A stretch of DNA of 64,000 bases from Enterobacter sp. RHBSTW-00994. GTDB lineage: Bacteria; Pseudomonadota; Gammaproteobacteria; Enterobacterales; Enterobacteriaceae. Shown one piece after another: positions 1-8,328 of this stretch (positions within the stretch are counted from its first letter, which is position 1; each line of letters opens with the position of its first letter). The stretch is taken from assembly GCF_013782625.1 (NCBI RefSeq), contig NZ_CP056199.1, positions 1,444,588 to 1,508,587 on the forward strand. Reading direction: 5' to 3'. A program made the translations under genes and the position numbers. The notes under the pieces were generated by a model that saw only the letters and a program-made list of their open reading frames with translations, was not told the DNA's origin and ran no database searches.

Positions 1-1369
1 CATCACTGGAGAGCACCATAAAGGGAACCTGGAAGTTCTGCTGGAATTTGTCATCGTGCGCCAGGTATTGAACCTCTTTTCCGCGTTCCTTAAATGCCAG
101 CCCGTGGTCAGAAAAATAGACCATCGAGAAACTGTCACCGGTATTACGCAACTGGTCATACAGCTTACTTAGCAGATCGTCCGTCTGCGTCATGCTGTAG
201 AGGTAGCATGACGTCTCCTTCGATTGAACGAATTCGTTGTATTTCCCCTGAGTACGATCGCAAGCCTGTGGATGTGAGCCCATTAAATGCAGAACGATCA
301 GTTGTGGCTGCGTGTGCTGCGTGGCAAAAACCTGGGCTGTCATTTTCAGCAGAGCTTCGTCTTTGGTGTTTTTATCGGCTTCAAAATCACCATTCTTCAG
401 GAACTGAACCTCATCAGCACGTTTTGCAATGCTGGCGATAGCGGTATCATATTCGCCAATTTGGCCTTGGTTCGAGAACCACCACGTCTGGAAACCTGCA
501 CGGTTTGCCAGCGTGACAAAGTTATCCTGATATTGCGGTTTATTATCAACTACCCGGTTTAACGTTAATCCCAGCGATTTTTGCGTGGAACCACTGGCCG
601 CAATGTAATCGGTAAACAGGTAACCATTCACCGAGCTGGCAAAGGGTGTGTTATCCCAGTGGCCACCAAATGCACCCAGCGCATCACGGCGAGCGCTTTC
701 ACCAATGACCACCACGTATGTGTGATACTTCGGTTTAACGGCCAGTACGTTCCAGGTGTCCTTCATTTGCGACAGTTCTGCCATTCGCGACTGTTCATCG
801 AGAACTTCCTGGTTATTGACCACGACATCTTTTACAAAGCGGAACACTGGATAGCCGGTATCCTTGAACTTAAATACGCCACCCCAGGCAAGATTTTGAA
901 CCGGCGTGACAAAAAAGGTTGCCACGCTAAACACCAGGCACAGGCTCTCAACTTTTCCCCATGCTTTTTTCTCTTCCGGTTTACGACGAACGGCGATGAC
1001 GCCGAGTGCAAAAATGAAAAGACCTACTACGTAGCTGTACCACGGGAAGATGGTCAGAATTTCCGTCGACTCTTCCATGTTGGTGGAATGCAGCGCCAGC
1101 AGGGTATTAAAGTTTGGCGAGCCATAGGCCTGGCCAAAAGGAAAATAAAGTGCCGCGATCAGCGAACAGATCCCTACCACTATCTTCTGCACTCGGGGTG
1201 TGCCACGCCACAGCAAATGGAGTACGCACGTAAAGGCGACGGCGTACAGCAGGCTAAAGGGATAACCAAGTGCAAAGTTAATCAGCAGTGATTGCAGAAA
1301 ATAGAATCCCGTCCACGGGCTTAAGGCCCGGCTGCGGGTAACAAGTGTTTCTTTCAGGGTTAAATTCAT
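1..1369 (-). CDS. ybiP: YbiP, inner-membrane sulfatase/phosphoethanolamine-transferase family protein (3' end outside window)
   Basis: The reverse strand reads an open frame from ATG at 1369 to the window edge (456 codons; the K-12 protein is 527 aa), so the C-terminus is missing. The N-terminus begins MNLTLKETLV and has hydrophobic segments consistent with inner-membrane anchoring. The periplasmic alkaline-phosphatase-fold domain shows VVIGESARRDALG (metal-binding Glu), GSTQKSLGLTL (expected nucleophile Thr) and FSDHGLAF (Asp-His metal ligands). Members of this family move phosphoethanolamine onto envelope glycans or lipids; the substrate of YbiP itself is not certain. The gene is followed downstream of its start by mntS on the same strand, as in K-12. 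Confidence 0.93.
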   Translation of the reverse strand, partial: MNLTLKETLVTRSRALSPWTGFYFLQSLLINFALGYPFSLLYAVAFTCVLHLLWRGTPRVQKIVVGICSLIAALYFPFGQAYGSPNFNTLLALHSTNMEESTEILTIFPWYSYVVGLFIFALGVIAVRRKPEEKKAWGKVESLCLVFSVATFFVTPVQNLAWGGVFKFKDTGYPVFRFVKDVVVNNQEVLDEQSRMAELSQMKDTWNVLAVKPKYHTYVVVIGESARRDALGAFGGHWDNTPFASSVNGYLFTDYIAASGSTQKSLGLTLNRVVDNKPQYQDNFVTLANRAGFQTWWFSNQGQIGEYDTAIASIAKRADEVQFLKNGDFEADKNTKDEALLKMTAQVFATQHTQPQLIVLHLMGSHPQACDRTQGKYNEFVQSKETSCYLYSMTQTDDLLSKLYDQLRNTGDSFSMVYFSDHGLAFKERGKEVQYLAHDDKFQQNFQVPFMVLSSD

Positions 1370-1616
1370 AGGTCACTATCATAAAAACGCCATGTGCTAA
1401 CCCTGGCGTCGAGGGTCAAAACCTGCCTGACAGTGCGTGGAGAGGGAATGAGGGTCCGCTTCAGCGAGCCGCAAATTGTGCAGGGCTGCAAGAAGATAGT
1501 GCGAGCGATAAATAAGATCAACAGTTGCTAAGCAGATGTTTTGCGAAGGGGATTACAAATCCGTAAAAAAGATCGGGAAATTTGAGGTAAACGCGCAGTT
1601 TGCACGAGAATTGTGA

Positions 1617-1648
1617 CGAAAAAATGAAGCGGCGTACCGCGACGCCGC
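1617..1648 (-). terminator. Rho-independent terminator of mntS
   Basis: On the reverse strand the arms GCGGCGT and ACGCCGC (1642-1648 and 1629-1635) are perfect with a 6-nt loop, and are followed by a T-rich tract. The hairpin starts right after the mntS stop codon. Confidence 0.7.
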
Positions 1649-1777
1649 TTAGTGGGATGGTTTATCGTTCTGCTGTGGTTTGTTGCCAAACATATCGCAC
1701 AGCATATTCAACAGCATTAAGCGTACTTTAAAGGGAGAGTGAGTAAACACGTTCATGCACCTCTTGAATTCGTTCAT
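1649..1777 (-). CDS. mntS: MntS, small protein of manganese homeostasis (formerly sRNA RybA)
   Basis: This is a 42-aa protein beginning MNEFKRCMNVFTHSPFKVRL and ending with a Lys/Gln/His-rich tail, nearly the same length and sequence as E. coli MntS. The frame could open upstream at 1843, but ATG 1777 is the right start: it matches the family length and has a near-perfect AGGAGGT ribosome site a few bases upstream. MntS raises usable intracellular Mn(II), in part by restraining the MntP exporter. It is repressed by MntR with manganese, and two MntR boxes lie directly upstream. Confidence 0.95.
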   Translation of the reverse strand: MNEFKRCMNVFTHSPFKVRLMLLNMLCDMFGNKPQQNDKPSH

Positions 1778-1834
1778 ATGACCTCCTGATTTTTGATCCC
1801 TTCGATCCGTGAAGGATGACTGCATTACATACAG

Positions 1835-1852
1835 ATATAGCACAGGCTATAT
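1835..1852. promoter_or_regulatory. MntR operator 1 (upstream of mntS)
   Basis: ATATAGCACAGGCTATAT is a palindrome with the ATAGC-N4-GCTAT core known from MntR boxes of mntH and mntS. It lies 58 bp upstream of the mntS start, where repression would block its promoter. Confidence 0.85.
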
Positions 1853-1855
1853 TGT

Positions 1856-1869
1856 ATAGCTACGGCTAT
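1856..1869. promoter_or_regulatory. MntR operator 2 (tandem copy)
   Basis: ATAGCTACGGCTAT repeats the same ATAGC-N4-GCTAT core, 19 bp centre to centre from operator 1, so both lie nearly on one helix face. The outer bases match the consensus less well than in operator 1. Confidence 0.7.
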
Positions 1870-1881
1870 TTCGTTAATTTT

Positions 1882-1909
1882 TTGTGCTTGTTCCGCGATG
1901 GTTTACAAT
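1882..1909 (+). promoter_or_regulatory. Probable sigma-70 promoter of mntR
   Basis: TTGTGC at 1882-1887 and TACAAT at 1904-1909 are separated by 16 bp and lie 50 bp before the mntR start. The MntR boxes end 13 bp upstream of the -35, so mild autoregulation is possible. Confidence 0.55.
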
Positions 1910-1959
1910 GGCGCTCTCGTTATACGGCGCTGGAAGCGTCACCCCATTGAGGAAGCACA

Positions 1960-2433
1960 ATGAACCGTCGCGCAGGTAAGCCAACAAATAAAAAAACGAC
2001 GCAACTGGTTAATGTTGAAGAGCATGTCGAAGGATTTCGTCAGGTCAGGGAAGCACACCGTCGTGAACTGATTGATGACTACGTTGAGCTGATTTCCGAC
2101 TTGATTCGTGAAGTCGGGGAAGCACGGCAGGTTGATATGGCAGCACGTTTGGGTGTTTCGCAGCCAACAGTCGCTAAGATGTTAAAGCGTCTGGCTTCTG
2201 TTGGTCTAATCGAGATGATCCCCTGGAGAGGTGTATTTTTAACGCCAGAGGGTGAGAAGCTGGCGCACGCGAGTCGTGAGCGTCATCAGATAGTCGAAAA
2301 CTTTTTACTGGTGTTGGGCGTAAGCCAGGAGATTGCGCGTCGGGATGCGGAAGGGATGGAACATCATGTGAGCGAAGAGACGCTGGTGAAGTTCCGTGAA
2401 TTTACCCTTAAGTATGGGCCTTCTGTTGAATGA
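1960..2433 (+). CDS. mntR: Manganese-responsive transcriptional regulator MntR
   Basis: This 157-aa DtxR-family repressor is close to the 155-aa E. coli protein. A winged helix lies at about residues 48-95 ([21 protein letters not shown] is the recognition region). The dimerisation half carries the metal ligands, including ENF and the H in EGMEHHV. With Mn(II) bound it represses mntS and mntH. The ATG follows GAGGAAGC. The stop overlaps the start of ybiR (ATGA), so the two are translationally coupled. Confidence 0.96.
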   Translation: MNRRAGKPTNKKTTQLVNVEEHVEGFRQVREAHRRELIDDYVELISDLIREVGEARQVDMAARLGVSQPTVAKMLKRLASVGLIEMIPWRGVFLTPEGEKLAHASRERHQIVENFLLVLGVSQEIARRDAEGMEHHVSEETLVKFREFTLKYGPSVE

Positions 2434-3530
2434 GTATCCCAGGACTGCGGGCACTTGCCCGCGATCGTTTTTTCCATCTTTTATTACTCATTGGTGCAGG
2501 ATTAAGTTTCTTTGTTCCGTTTGCACCTGACACCTGGCCTGCTGCTATCGACTGGCGGACGATAATTACCCTCAGCGGGTTAATGATGCTGACCAAAGGT
2601 GTGGAGCTCAGTGGCTATTTTGATGTACTGGGACGTAAAACTGTCCGCCGTTTTGCCACTGAGCGCAAGCTGGCGTTGTTCATGGTATTGTCAGCCGCAC
2701 TGCTGTCGACATTCCTGACCAACGATGTGGCGCTGTTCATTGTTGTCCCGCTCACTCTCACGCTACGTAAGCTTTGTGCCATTCCGGTCACGCGGCTGAT
2801 CATCTTTGAAGCTCTGGCCGTGAACGCCGGGTCACTCTTAACGCCCATTGGAAATCCGCAGAATATTTTGCTCTGGGGCCGCTCTGGCCTATCGTTCGCC
2901 GCATTTACCTGGCAGATGATGCCGCTGGCACTGGCGGTCATGGCCTCACTGCTGCTGGTCTGCTGGTTTGCGTTTCCGGCTAAAAAACTGCAGTACCATA
3001 GCAGTAATACAGCCCCACAGTGGCAGCCGCGTCTGGTGTGGAGTTGTCTGGCACTGTATATCGTTTTCCTCACGGCACTGGAGATGAAACAAGAGCTGGC
3101 GGGCGTTCTACTGGTTGCGTGTGGGTTTTTGTTCCTCGCAAGTCGCGTCCTGGTCAGCGTCGACTGGACGCTGTTGCTGGTGTTTATGGCGATGTTTATC
3201 GATGTGCATCTGCTGATTCAGTTGCCTGCATTACAAAACGCCCTGCATAGTGTTACGGGCCTGTCGCAAACCGGTCTGTGGTTGACGGCAATGGGCTTGT
3301 CGCAGTTTATCAGCAATGTTCCCGCAACCATTTTACTGCTTAATTATGTGCCTGCTTCGACCTTGCTGGCCTGGGCGGTTAACGTCGGCGGATTTGGCCT
3401 TCTGCCGGGTTCGCTGGCAAATCTGATTGCCCTGCGTATGGCCAACGATCGTCGCATCTGGTGGCGTTTTCATCTGTGGTCGCTGCCCATGCTGGTCTGG
3501 GCCGCGTTGATTGGCTTCCTGCTACTTTAG
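2430..3530 (+). CDS. ybiR: YbiR, ArsB/NhaD-type inner-membrane transporter
   Basis: This 366-aa, very hydrophobic protein has about ten predicted membrane segments and belongs to the anion permease/ArsB-NhaD superfamily. The motif [15 protein letters not shown] is typical of the family's first re-entrant region, and a related [10 protein letters not shown] occurs in the second half, showing the internal duplication. The substrate is unknown. It starts inside the mntR stop codon (ATGA), as in E. coli, so it is expressed with mntR; a link to metal homeostasis is plausible but unproven. Confidence 0.92.
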   Translation: MSIPGLRALARDRFFHLLLLIGAGLSFFVPFAPDTWPAAIDWRTIITLSGLMMLTKGVELSGYFDVLGRKTVRRFATERKLALFMVLSAALLSTFLTNDVALFIVVPLTLTLRKLCAIPVTRLIIFEALAVNAGSLLTPIGNPQNILLWGRSGLSFAAFTWQMMPLALAVMASLLLVCWFAFPAKKLQYHSSNTAPQWQPRLVWSCLALYIVFLTALEMKQELAGVLLVACGFLFLASRVLVSVDWTLLLVFMAMFIDVHLLIQLPALQNALHSVTGLSQTGLWLTAMGLSQFISNVPATILLLNYVPASTLLAWAVNVGGFGLLPGSLANLIALRMANDRRIWWRFHLWSLPMLVWAALIGFLLL

Positions 3531-3632
3531 AGAAATGGGCAAGAAATAGACAGAAACGCCACATTCGCAATGAGGGGCGGGAAGGTATAACTCTTCCTGT
3601 ACCCATCGAACGAACATTGCGAGGAGCGTTGT

Positions 3633-4670
3633 ATGCGTTATCAAAAACTGGGCAATACCGGTCTGTTTGTTTCTGAGTTGTGCCTTGGCACGATGACTTT
3701 TGGTGGTGAAGGCGGCATGTGGGGAAAAATAGGCCAGTTGCAGCAGCGTGAGGCTGACCAACTGGTGGGCCGTGCGCTGGATGCTGGCATTAACTTTATC
3801 GATACCGCAAACGTCTACTCGGAGGGCCGCTCTGAGGAGATCACGGGTCAGGCGCTGAAAAATCTCCATATCCCGCGTGAAAATGTTGTGGTTGCGACCA
3901 AAGTATTTGGTGAAACAGGGACGGCTGGGGTGAACTCACGCGGCAGTTCGCGTTTCCACATCATGAACAGCGTCAAAGAGAGCTTGCGTCGTTTACAGCT
4001 CGATCATATCGATCTCTACCAGTTACATGGTTTTGACCCAGCCACTCCCATCGAGGAGACGCTGTACGCTCTGGATAATCTGGTCCAGCAGGGTCATGTG
4101 CGTTATATCGGTGTGTCGAACTGGGCAGCCTGGCAAATCATGAAGGCGCTGGGGATTGCCGAGCGCCTGGGTCTGTCCCGTTTTGCGTCGCTGCAAGCCT
4201 ATTACACCATTGCCGGGCGTGATCTGGAGCGCGAACTGGTTCCGATGATGCAAAGTGAAGGCGTTGGGTTGATGGTCTGGAGCCCGTTAGCTGGAGGGCT
4301 GTTGAGCGGTAAATATGGCCGTGATGGTCAGAGTGAAGCCGGCGGGCGTCGTCTGGAGTTTGATTTCCCGCCTGTGGAGAAAGATCGTGCATTCGATGCG
4401 GTTGATGTGATGCGTATGATTGCTGACCGTAAAGGTGTGTCGGTGGCGCAAATCGCGCTCGCATGGCTGCTGCATCAAAAAGTGGTCACCAGCGTCATCA
4501 TTGGCGCAAAACGCCCGGAACAACTCGATGACAACATTGCAGCAACCACCGTTTGTCTAAGCGAAGAAGAGCTAAAACAACTTGATACGGTTAGTGCTCT
4601 GCCGCGTGAATATCCAGGCTGGATGCTGGAACGCCAGGGCGAGTATCGTCGCAACCAGCTCGCGCAGTAG
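3633..4670 (+). CDS. Aldo/keto reductase
   Basis: This 345-aa NADPH-dependent (alpha/beta)8-barrel oxidoreductase shows GINFIDTANVYSEGRSEEITG (catalytic Asp and Tyr), VVATKV (catalytic Lys) and IDLYQLHGFD (catalytic His); the C-terminal SVIIGAKRPEQLDDN is the cofactor-phosphate loop. It resembles the YajO/AKR11-12 group. GAGGAG precedes the ATG. The gene stands alone between ybiR and a strong terminator, and is absent from this place in K-12. The physiological substrate cannot be read from sequence. Confidence 0.9.
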   Translation: MRYQKLGNTGLFVSELCLGTMTFGGEGGMWGKIGQLQQREADQLVGRALDAGINFIDTANVYSEGRSEEITGQALKNLHIPRENVVVATKVFGETGTAGVNSRGSSRFHIMNSVKESLRRLQLDHIDLYQLHGFDPATPIEETLYALDNLVQQGHVRYIGVSNWAAWQIMKALGIAERLGLSRFASLQAYYTIAGRDLERELVPMMQSEGVGLMVWSPLAGGLLSGKYGRDGQSEAGGRRLEFDFPPVEKDRAFDAVDVMRMIADRKGVSVAQIALAWLLHQKVVTSVIIGAKRPEQLDDNIAATTVCLSEEELKQLDTVSALPREYPGWMLERQGEYRRNQLAQ

Positions 4671-4692
4671 TCATTTTATAACGTGCTTTCAG

Positions 4693-4724
4693 GCCGGGTC
4701 CGCATAGCGGATCCGGCTTTTTTA
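4693..4724 (+). terminator. Rho-independent terminator after the aldo/keto reductase
   Basis: A 10-bp GC-rich stem (arms 4693-4702 and 4708-4717, one G-U pair) with a 5-nt loop is followed by seven T residues. Confidence 0.9.
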
Positions 4725-4783
4725 TTTAATACGGCTCACAAAAAACGATCCTTTCTTTTGCCTGGTTTTTCATTCTTGTCTAT

Positions 4784-4816
4784 ATGACTAGTCATAATAT
4801 TTAAATGACTAGTCAT
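4784..4816. promoter_or_regulatory. Twin GntR-type operators before the beta-glucoside operon
   Basis: Two identical 12-bp perfect palindromes, ATGACTAGTCAT, occupy 4784-4795 and 4805-4816. They are 21 bp centre to centre (two helical turns) and end 13 bp before the GH1 start. The dyad has the form used by HutC/UTRA-type GntR repressors, and such a gene ends this operon, so I infer it is the local repressor binding cooperatively. The AT-rich TAATAT between the boxes could be a -10. Confidence 0.85.
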
Positions 4817-4829
4817 ATAGGGAGAGACC

Positions 4830-6206
4830 ATGAATCAATCACTGCCAGCTAATTTCTTGTGGGGAAATTCAGTTTCCAGCATGCAGACGGAAGGGGCGTG
4901 GAATGAAGGCGGAAAGGGAATGTCGGTGTATGACATTCGCGAGGCCGCTGAGAATACCTCTGACTGGAAAGTGGCGACAGACTCGTACCATCGTTATAGG
5001 GAAGATTTCGATTTGATGCAGGATCTGGGCATGAATTGCTACCGTTTCCAGATCGCATGGAGCCGCGTTTGCCCTCAGGGTGATGGCGAGTTCAATGACG
5101 AAGGGATCGCGTTTTACGATCGTTTTATTAACGATCTGATTGCCCGTGGCATTGAGCCCATGATTTGTCTCTATCATTTTGACATGCCACTGGCGTTGGC
5201 ACAGGAATACAACGGTTTTAACGATCGCCGTGTGATGGCGGCGTTTATCCGCTACGGCAAAAAGATGATCGACTGCTACGGCGACCGCGTGAAGTACTGG
5301 CTGACCTTCAACGAGCAGAACATTTTCCATATGCCGGAAGCCTTCAGGATCTCCGGCTATATGAAAGGGGAGAAAACCCTGCGCGAGTTGTATGAGCTTC
5401 AGCACCACACGATGGTGGCGCATATGGCATTGACCGAGTACTTGCATCAGACCAGACCGGGGCAGTTAATGGGCGGTATGCTGGCACATCAACTGGTTTA
5501 CCCGGCAACCTGCAAACCGCGCGATATTTTTTGTGCACAACAGTACGACGAATTCCTCAACCAGAACCTGCTGCGCGTTTTTGCAGGCCAGGGCTACAGC
5601 CCGGCGGTCATGGCGGTGGTAGAACAGCTTGGCTTTAGTGATATCTATCGTGCTGAAGATCTGGCTCTGCTGGCAAGAACCAAAAACGATTACATGGCAT
5701 TCAGTTACTACGCCAGTAAAACCCTCGACAGCGATGCTATCCCTGACGGGACGCCGGTGAACGATTACCTGCTTTATGGCGATAAAAATAATCCCTACCT
5801 GAAAGCAACAGAGTGGAACTGGCAAATTGATCCTCTTGGTTTTCGCACCATTATCACGCGCTATTACAACGACTGGCGCATGCCGGTATTCCCGATTGAA
5901 AACGGTATTGGGGTGATTGAATCATGGGATGGGATTCACCCGATCGAGGACGATTACCGTATCGATTATCACCGTAAGCACCTTGAGGCGATGCAGGCCG
6001 CGATGTTTGAAGATGGCGCGCAGGTTATTGGCTACCTTGGCTGGGGGTTGATCGACATTCTCAGTTCGCAGGGGGATATGCGTAAACGTTACGGCGTGGT
6101 CTATGTGAACCGCGAAAACCATGATCTGAAAGACCTTAAACGCGTGCCGAAAAAGAGTTATGCGTGGTTAAAACAGGTTATCCATACCAACGGACGCGAG
6201 ATGTAA
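4830..6206 (+). CDS. 6-phospho-beta-glucosidase (GH1)
   Basis: This 458-aa glycoside hydrolase family 1 enzyme would cleave phosphorylated beta-glucosides after PTS uptake. The acid/base Glu162 lies in WLTFNEQN and the nucleophile Glu357 in FPIENGIG. The N-terminal FLWGNSVSSMQTEGAWNEGGKG is the family signature. The C-terminal RYGVVYVNRE...LKRVPKKSYAWLK carries the Ser/Lys/Tyr set typical of phospho-specific members. GGAGAG precedes the ATG. It is the first gene of an operon with an EIIC permease and a GntR regulator, under two operators. Which aglycone or disaccharide is used cannot be told. Confidence 0.93.
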   Translation: MNQSLPANFLWGNSVSSMQTEGAWNEGGKGMSVYDIREAAENTSDWKVATDSYHRYREDFDLMQDLGMNCYRFQIAWSRVCPQGDGEFNDEGIAFYDRFINDLIARGIEPMICLYHFDMPLALAQEYNGFNDRRVMAAFIRYGKKMIDCYGDRVKYWLTFNEQNIFHMPEAFRISGYMKGEKTLRELYELQHHTMVAHMALTEYLHQTRPGQLMGGMLAHQLVYPATCKPRDIFCAQQYDEFLNQNLLRVFAGQGYSPAVMAVVEQLGFSDIYRAEDLALLARTKNDYMAFSYYASKTLDSDAIPDGTPVNDYLLYGDKNNPYLKATEWNWQIDPLGFRTIITRYYNDWRMPVFPIENGIGVIESWDGIHPIEDDYRIDYHRKHLEAMQAAMFEDGAQVIGYLGWGLIDILSSQGDMRKRYGVVYVNRENHDLKDLKRVPKKSYAWLKQVIHTNGREM

Positions 6207-6257
6207 GTTGTACGCTGCCGGGCCGTTTTTGTGACTGATAAATGGGAAATATCCGCT

Positions 6258-7580
6258 ATGTCTGAAACAAAAATAACACCGAATATGCAGTCTTTTGTCG
6301 ACAGATTTGTTGAGTTTTCAGCACGCCTGGCAAACCAGGTGCATCTTCGCTCCCTGCGTGATGCCTTCGCCACGGTAATGCCGATTTTTATTCTGGCGGG
6401 CCTGGCAGTGCTGGTGAACAATGTGGTGTTTCCCTGGATCTTTGAGGGCGACACGCTGACACAGTTTAAGGTGTGGGGCGAGGCTATTATCAACGGTACG
6501 CTGAATATAGCGGCGCTGTTGCTGGCTCCGATGATCGCCTGGTCGCTGGCGCGCAACAAAGATTTCGACAATCCGGTCTCGGCAGTGGTGATCGCCGTCA
6601 GCAGTTTTATCATTATGATGCCCATGCATCTGCAACTGACTCCCGTAGGAAGCCAGACAACGGTGAACGTCACGCAGGTGCTGACGTTTGCCAATATAGG
6701 CTCCACCGGGATTTTTGCCGGAGTGCTGATTGGCCTCCTTTCCACTGAGGTCTTTATTGCCATTTCGCGGTTAAAAGCGTTGCAGATCTCACTTGGGGAG
6801 AATGTCCCTCCGGCGGTCAGCAAATCCTTTACCGCACTGATCCCGACTATCCTCACGCTCTCTTTATTTGCGGTGCTGGCCGCCTTGCTGGCGAATGTGA
6901 TGCATACGGATTTGATCCACCTGATCACCACCTTTATTCAGCAACCCTTACGACTAATTAATACCAGTCTGCCCGGTACTATTTTTATCTATAGCTTTGT
7001 TAACTTCCTGTTTACGTTGGGTATTCACCAGTCAGTGGTGAACAGTGTGGTGCTGGAGCCATTTTTGCTCATCAATACGAATGAGAACATGCTGGCTTTT
7101 GCTAACGGCCAGCCTGTTCCTCATATCATCAATAACATCTTTGTCCCAACATTCGGTATGGTGGGCGGAACCGGGAGCACCATTTCACTCCTGCTGGCGA
7201 TTTTTATCTTCTCGCGGCAAAAATCTGCAAAACAGGTGGCGCGGTTATCCCTGGCGCCGGGATTATTCAATATCAATGAGCCGGTTATCTTTGGCTTACC
7301 GATTGTCTTTAACCTGCCGCTGATGATCCCGTTTGTCCTGCTGCCAGCGATTGGCATTTACGTTGCCTGGCTATGCACTACGCTGGGATGGATGTCGCGC
7401 TGTGTGGTGATGATCCCCTGGACGACACCGCCCATTCTTAGCGCATGGCTGGCGACGGCAGGGGACTGGCGGGCGGTGGTGGTGCAGTTGGCAATCATTG
7501 TATTTGGTGTATTCTTCTACCTGCCTTTCCTCAAAATTGCCGAGAGAGTGGCGTTAAAAAACAGCGGGATAGAAAACTAA
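6258..7580 (+). CDS. PTS lactose/cellobiose-family EIIC permease
   Basis: A 440-aa membrane protein with about ten hydrophobic segments matches the EIIC domain of the Lac (cellobiose, beta-glucoside) PTS family: NVPPAVSKSFTALIPT, GIHQSVVNSVVLEP and the substrate-site region PGLFNINEPVIFGLPIVFNLP. I chose ATG 6258 because MSETKITPNMQ fits family N-termini; a GTG at 6231 would add nine residues. No EIIA or EIIB is encoded nearby, so phosphate must come from a Lac-family EIIB/EIIA elsewhere. It lies 51 bp after the GH1 gene and delivers its 6-phospho substrate. Confidence 0.92.
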   Translation: MSETKITPNMQSFVDRFVEFSARLANQVHLRSLRDAFATVMPIFILAGLAVLVNNVVFPWIFEGDTLTQFKVWGEAIINGTLNIAALLLAPMIAWSLARNKDFDNPVSAVVIAVSSFIIMMPMHLQLTPVGSQTTVNVTQVLTFANIGSTGIFAGVLIGLLSTEVFIAISRLKALQISLGENVPPAVSKSFTALIPTILTLSLFAVLAALLANVMHTDLIHLITTFIQQPLRLINTSLPGTIFIYSFVNFLFTLGIHQSVVNSVVLEPFLLINTNENMLAFANGQPVPHIINNIFVPTFGMVGGTGSTISLLLAIFIFSRQKSAKQVARLSLAPGLFNINEPVIFGLPIVFNLPLMIPFVLLPAIGIYVAWLCTTLGWMSRCVVMIPWTTPPILSAWLATAGDWRAVVVQLAIIVFGVFFYLPFLKIAERVALKNSGIEN

Positions 7581-7596
7581 TTGTAAGGAAAGGACG

Positions 7597-8313
7597 ATGG
7601 CGGCTAAGTACATCACCATTGCACGGGAAATCAAGAAACGCATTATCAGCCAGCAGTATGCCGCTAGTGAGCCGTTGCCAGACCAGTTTGCGCTGGCAGC
7701 GGAGTTCAGTACCAGCCGTATGACCATTCAACAGGCGATGCGCCAGTTGATTGTCGAAGGTCTGGTATATACCCGTCAGGGGCAGGGGACGTTTATTCGT
7801 AAGAATTTCCTGCAACTCTCGCAATGGGATCTCTCTGGTAGTGACTATTTTGGGGCGACAAAAACATGGGAACATCTTGGAACAGTCACAAGCCAGGTTG
7901 TGCACTTTGAACTGCGTTTCCCGAACGAGAAAGAGCAGGCATCCCTGATGATAAACGGTGATGCGCCAGTCTATGATTTTGTCCGTCTGCGTTTATTGAA
8001 TGGTGAGCCGATGTCGCTGGATTCAACCGTAATGCCGCTGAACCTGGTTCCGGGGTTGAACAAAAGCCACCTCGAAAGCTCGGTATTCCGTTATGTGCAA
8101 GAAACGCTAGGGCTCAAAATTATGGGATCATACCGTGTTGTGCGTGCACTCAAGCCGAATGCCCTGGACATGCAGCACCTGGTTTGTGAGCAAACCGATC
8201 CGGTTCTGGAGGTTGAGCAGGTTATCTATCTGGAAGATGGCACACCGCTAGAGTATGCGCATTGTCATTATCGTTATGACCACGGTGGGATCGTGATTGT
8301 GAACAACGGGTAA
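7597..8313 (+). CDS. GntR/HutC-family regulator of the beta-glucoside operon
   Basis: This 238-aa protein has an N-terminal winged helix (about residues 5-70, with FALAAEFSTSRMTIQQAMRQL and the wing YTRQGQGTFI) and a C-terminal UTRA ligand domain (VYDFVRLRLLNGEPM, YLEDGTPLEYAHCHYRYD). UTRA repressors usually sense phosphosugars, here probably the product or substrate of the GH1 enzyme. AAGGAAAG lies before the ATG, 16 bp after the EIIC stop. The likely operators are the two ATGACTAGTCAT palindromes ahead of the operon. A short hairpin (CGGGTAA/TTACCCG) spans its stop codon. Confidence 0.9.
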   Translation: MAAKYITIAREIKKRIISQQYAASEPLPDQFALAAEFSTSRMTIQQAMRQLIVEGLVYTRQGQGTFIRKNFLQLSQWDLSGSDYFGATKTWEHLGTVTSQVVHFELRFPNEKEQASLMINGDAPVYDFVRLRLLNGEPMSLDSTVMPLNLVPGLNKSHLESSVFRYVQETLGLKIMGSYRVVRALKPNALDMQHLVCEQTDPVLEVEQVIYLEDGTPLEYAHCHYRYDHGGIVIVNNG

Positions 8314-8328
8314 GTATTTACCCGCATC

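Noticed and set aside
581-1291. 236-codon forward frame
   Set aside because: It is antisense to ybiP, whose protein sequence and metal motifs are clear on the reverse strand.
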